Shown here: positions 60,144-64,000 of the stretch, in pieces | Position numbering within the stretch: the stretch's first letter is position 1 | Layout of the letters: the number at the start of each line of letters is the position of its first letter | NCBI GenBank assembly: GCA_003697105.1 | Contig: RFFQ01000113.1 | Coordinates: 1-64,000, forward strand | DNA from: Gemmatimonadota bacterium | Lineage (GTDB): Bacteria; 4572-55; J002 | DNA length: 64,000 nucleotides | Reading direction: 5' to 3' | Notes under the pieces: model-generated | Seen by the model: the letters and a program-made list of their open reading frames with translations, nothing else | Told to the model about the DNA's origin: nothing | The model's database searches: none | Program-made: the position numbers and the translations under genes

Positions 60144-63100
60144 TGGATATATCAAAGCAGATCGAACAGTGGCAACACCAGCCGGGGATAGAAACGGCAG
60201 TTGGCTTATTGGAAGCAATGGAAACAACGCCGGTGCAAGTTGAACTTGCTCCCAGTTGCCTTCGGCTTACCGGTAAAAGTGATTTTTTACGAAACCTGCC
60301 GCAATATGAGTTACGGTTGCGTTGGGCACAAACGGCTTTACGCTGGATTCGAGAAACTCCGTTTAAATTGGTCGATTTATTCACAATGCGGGTAAAAGAA
60401 TACCCAAACCGGGTATTGTTTCAGGAGATGCGCGGTACGATGCCGCACTACTGGACGTATCGCCAAGTTGATCGGATGGTGAAGGAGATTGCCACAGCGT
60501 TCTATACGGTTGTACCGGCGTCTCCGCGGGTCGCGATTTTTGCGGAAAACTGTCTTGGTGGGGCATGTGCAGACCTCGCCTGCCTGTTTTATGATATTTT
60601 AGATACACCGCTCAATATTCATTTTGATGATGAGACCTTGCTCGATATTTTGGATCGGTTGCAGATTAACATTGTGGTGACCGATACAGAGAGCCGTTGC
60701 CGCCGCTTGGAGAATCTCCGGCGAAAGACTGCCCGTCCTTTTGTAGTATTCGTTGTTCAACGGCAGATCAAGCTTCATGAAAATGATACCTATTTTTTGG
60801 ACGAATATTGTAAGCATTTAAGCCAGGAGCAGATCGACACCCAGCTGGCAAACCGTCCCCGCCGGGATTTGCGCGATGTTGCGACCGTGATGTTCACTTC
60901 GGGAAGTACCGGTAAACCCAAAGGGATTGCCTTTTCGGAGTACCACTTGGTCAGCAAACGTTTTTGTCGTGCCGCGGCTTTGCCCAAAGTGGGGGATAAC
61001 GAGGTGTTACTCTGCTATTTACCGCTTTTCCATACGTTTGGGCGATATTTGGAAATGCTGGGCACGATCTATTGGGGGGGTACGTATGTTTTTACCACGA
61101 ATACTTCTGCTGAGAATCTGCTCTCCTTGTTCCCGCAGGTCAACCCAACCGGGTTTATCAGTGTGCCGATCCGGTGGGTCCAGTTATACGAAAAATGTTT
61201 GAAAAAGATAAAACATGAAACCGATTTGCAGGCGGTACAACTAGCCGTTCGTTCCGTGATCGGACACCGGTTGCGGTGGGGGCTTTCCGCCGCGGGGTAT
61301 CTTGACCCCAAAATCTTCCGTTTTTTCCAGCGGAATGGCGTGGATTTATGTAGCGGGTTTGGTATGACGGAAGCCACCGGCGGCATTACCATGACACCGC
61401 CCGGTAATTATGTGGAAAATGCCGTGGGGATTGCCTTACCGGGTATCGATATCCGGTTAACGGATAACGGCGAAATGCAGATCAGTGGGCATTACATCGC
61501 CCGGTATTTAGATGATTTGCCGAGTGCCAGTGCCGCGATCCCCTATCCAGAGGAGGAGGTGTACTGGCTCTCGACCGGTGATCTGTTTCAAGTGACCCCC
61601 GAAGGTTTTTACCAGATTATTGACCGCACAAAAGATATTTACAAAAATAACAAAGGGCAAACGGTCGCTCCGGTCAAAATGGAGAAAAAATTTACCGGAG
61701 TCCCGGGAATTAAACGGACCTTTTTAGTCGGGGATGGCAAACCGTACAATGTCCTCTTCATTGTACCGGACGAAACAAGCGACTTCATGCAGAAATTTCG
61801 CACGGAAGAGAGCCGCCGAGAGTATTTTCAACAATTGATTACCACCGCGAATCAAAAATTGGCGCCGTATGAACGGGTAATCAATTTTGCCATTTTAGAC
61901 CGGGATTTTGATCTCAAACGGGGGGAACTGACCCCCAAAGGTTCGTTCAATCGCAAAATCATCGTGGCGCATTTTAGCCACTTAATCGATGAACTTTATC
62001 AGCGTGAATATGTAGAATTGGCGTGCGATGAGGTCTGTGTGCGGATTCCACGCTGGTTTTTCCGGGATCAAGGTATGTTAGAAGGGAGTATCTCCATCTC
62101 TCGCATGGGGTTGCACAATTTGACGACCGGTAAAATGTTACCTTTAAAACGGGTGGCGGAGTCGGGTACAACTCTTATTGGGGATTTAGAATATACGGTC
62201 ACGAATGGCGTCATTGACTTAGGGCTATTTTCCCGCCAACCCCGCCTCTGGGTCGGAAATCCGGCACTGATCGCATTTTGCATCTGTAAAGAGGGCTGGG
62301 ATGTACCGCTGGATGGGGTTTCGGCGCACCTTTTTCGTCCGTGGGAGATTGCCCGGCAATATGACCCAACGGAGTTACCAGTACCGCAAAAAGTGCGGGA
62401 TGCCGAGTTGCTTCGCATCAATCGGCTGGTCTGTACGGCAATTTTGGGTCCTACGGAACTGGCGTATTCAGCGTTGGAAGAACTTAGTACGGCGTTAACA
62501 GAGGTTGATAGCCGTTTAGGTGATGTCATCCGCCGCCGGTTGGAAACCTTAGCCCGCCACCCAGACGAAGATATCCGCTGTTTCGCGTATCAAATTTTGT
62601 TACTCGATGAGCCGGTCTCCAATTACAACCTAGCTTTTCCGGCATTTATGCAATCTGGCTTATCTTTTCTCAATAAAAAATCGATAGAAAATATTGCCTT
62701 TGGTAAGATGGAAAAAAAGCGGCTGGAAGCGCTTCGCCAGCGGCTGTTTAGTTACCGGATGCAACTAAATTGGCCCCTCAATGAGAGCATGCGCCAACAG
62801 TTTGAGCGCATCTTCCAACTGCTGGTCAGTTTTGTGGACCAACATCCGGAATTTTACCATCCCTTGCGGGCAGAACTGGCAAGTTGGGTTCTCCACCGCA
62901 ACGACCGGGCTTTGGCTGAGATTGCAGAACGGTATTTTAATGAATTGTATCAGGTTTATCAGAGCAAGTTTGAGGGCGACCTCGATACTTACCAGCAGGC
63001 AGATTGGGACGAAAAAATTGTATTTGATGATGGTTTGGTGGCGGATGAAATTCAGCGCATAAAAGCCGTTTTCCGGGCGGCGCCGTTCCTCAAACATTCC

Positions 63101-64000
63101 GTGATGCTCGCATTTGATGAACGCCAATTTCATCTGGCAGATGTCCCGCCGGGTGGAATTTGGGTCTCGCGGGTAGAATCGGGACATTATCGTGACCAAT
63201 ACCGGGTCTGTATTAATACCATCCATGACGCCCATTTTGATCTACAACTCGTACTCAGCGACGACCTCGATCAAGCGATGACCAAAGAATCCGTTTACTG
63301 GCATGTGGCGATCAGCGGGTATCCTTACGGGCAATCGGTGTTACCGCGAATGGGGTGTTTTGATACCGGAAGTGGCGCTTTGGCAACACGTTATACCGGC
63401 GAACTGAGCGTGTGGGAGAAAATCCGCGAGTTTTCCAGTGCTCGTATCCCCGGCAAGACGTTTCCGGGACTCAATGCGTGGCGAAAGTTGTTTATTCAAG
63501 CCTTAGCCGGATTTTATCGCGGCTGGCACAATAGCGGCTTTCAGATTGTGCCGGGCGTCATCTCGCCCAATAACATTGCCGTACCGGAACTCGATTTTTT
63601 GGAAAGTTCCACGATCTTGTCCATGATCGGCTGGCAAGAGTACACCAACACGCTTTCCCTCATTAAACCGATGCTGCAAAACTTCTACTTCAAGACGGTC
63701 GCTCACTATCCCTGGTGCAAAGATGATTTGCATGTGGATTGGATATTTGATGCCTGCCAAGAAGCGTTAGGACGGGAGCCGGCGCAGGAATTTTTCGCCC
63801 AACTCCAGACGGAACTCAGCGGGGAACGGCTGGTATGGCTGGATGGTACGCCATTGGGACAATGCCTAGAGCGGTATCTCAAGGATAACGAGGATTTCTA
63901 TTACCTGCCCCTTGCCGTCCGCAAAGCCATTGAGTGGTACAAAACGTGGGAAAAAACGAATGAGGCAATTCACTCCACTGCCCGGAAAGAAGTGGTGTTG
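60143..64000 (+). CDS. Very large AMP-binding (acyl-CoA synthetase-like) fusion protein, truncated by the window edge
   Basis: Segments translated from 60143 and at the window end are open in frame (at least 1286 codons to 64000); [71 protein letters not shown]; >600 aa follows the ligase. Not listed in the track because no stop is in the window. Confidence 0.88.
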   Translation, partial: MDISKQIEQWQHQPGIETAVGLLEAMETTPVQVELAPSCLRLTGKSDFLRNLPQYELRLRWAQTALRWIRETPFKLVDLFTMRVKEYPNRVLFQEMRGTMPHYWTYRQVDRMVKEIATAFYTVVPASPRVAIFAENCLGGACADLACLFYDILDTPLNIHFDDETLLDILDRLQINIVVTDTESRCRRLENLRRKTARPFVVFVVQRQIKLHENDTYFLDEYCKHLSQEQIDTQLANRPRRDLRDVATVMFTSGSTGKPKGIAFSEYHLVSKRFCRAAALPKVGDNEVLLCYLPLFHTFGRYLEMLGTIYWGGTYVFTTNTSAENLLSLFPQVNPTGFISVPIRWVQLYEKCLKKIKHETDLQAVQLAVRSVIGHRLRWGLSAAGYLDPKIFRFFQRNGVDLCSGFGMTEATGGITMTPPGNYVENAVGIALPGIDIRLTDNGEMQISGHYIARYLDDLPSASAAIPYPEEEVYWLSTGDLFQVTPEGFYQIIDRTKDIYKNNKGQTVAPVKMEKKFTGVPGIKRTFLVGDGKPYNVLFIVPDETSDFMQKFRTEESRREYFQQLITTANQKLAPYERVINFAILDRDFDLKRGELTPKGSFNRKIIVAHFSHLIDELYQREYVELACDEVCVRIPRWFFRDQGMLEGSISISRMGLHNLTTGKMLPLKRVAESGTTLIGDLEYTVTNGVIDLGLFSRQPRLWVGNPALIAFCICKEGWDVPLDGVSAHLFRPWEIARQYDPTELPVPQKVRDAELLRINRLVCTAILGPTELAYSALEELSTALTEVDSRLGDVIRRRLETLARHPDEDIRCFAYQILLLDEPVSNYNLAFPAFMQSGLSFLNKKSIENIAFGKMEKKRLEALRQRLFSYRMQLNWPLNESMRQQFERIFQLLVSFVDQHPEFYHPLRAELASWVLHRNDRALAEIAERYFNELYQVYQSKFEGDLDTYQQADWDEKIVFDDGLVADEIQRIKAVFRAAPFLKHSVMLAFDERQFHLADVPPGGIWVSRVESGHYRDQYRVCINTIHDAHFDLQLVLSDDLDQAMTKESVYWHVAISGYPYGQSVLPRMGCFDTGSGALATRYTGELSVWEKIREFSSARIPGKTFPGLNAWRKLFIQALAGFYRGWHNSGFQIVPGVISPNNIAVPELDFLESSTILSMIGWQEYTNTLSLIKPMLQNFYFKTVAHYPWCKDDLHVDWIFDACQEALGREPAQEFFAQLQTELSGERLVWLDGTPLGQCLERYLKDNEDFYYLPLAVRKAIEWYKTWEKTNEAIHSTARKEVVL

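Overview
The window is a gene-dense, chromosome-like bacterial segment with about 48 protein genes on both strands. No rRNA, tRNA, CRISPR array or intact mobile element was recognised. Several exported proteins have signal peptides, and one carries a FlgD/T9SS-like C-terminal sorting domain, which suggests an FCB-group or candidate-phylum bacterium (inference only). Housekeeping blocks include the pyruvate dehydrogenase complex (aceE-aceF-lpd), acs, TldD/TldE, purH-purD, a homocysteine methyltransferase/MTHFR fusion, mutS2, a cysteine desulfurase plus HesB/IscA protein, rlmN, an RsmB-like methyltransferase, ferritin, pgi and trmL. The strongest unusual signal is at the left end. The gene at 163..2202 has a good SD and signal peptide but an in-frame TGA at 271-273, exactly where the first Cys of a thioredoxin-like W-C-x-x-C motif belongs (ADW-U-TYC). 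A perfect 7-bp hairpin with an AGUU loop (301-318) follows, resembling a bacterial SECIS. This is a candidate secreted UxxC selenoprotein; the ORF track truncates it to a TTG 'start' inside the hairpin. Other notable items: a degraded RAYT transposase with a perfect 29-bp REP-like palindrome, two intergenic short-period repeat tracts (7-bp and 8-bp), three tandem TPR histidine kinases, a YhcC/YtqA radical-SAM protein fused to an MnmC-like methyltransferase, and a >1286-aa AMP-ligase fusion running off the right edge that is absent from the ORF track.
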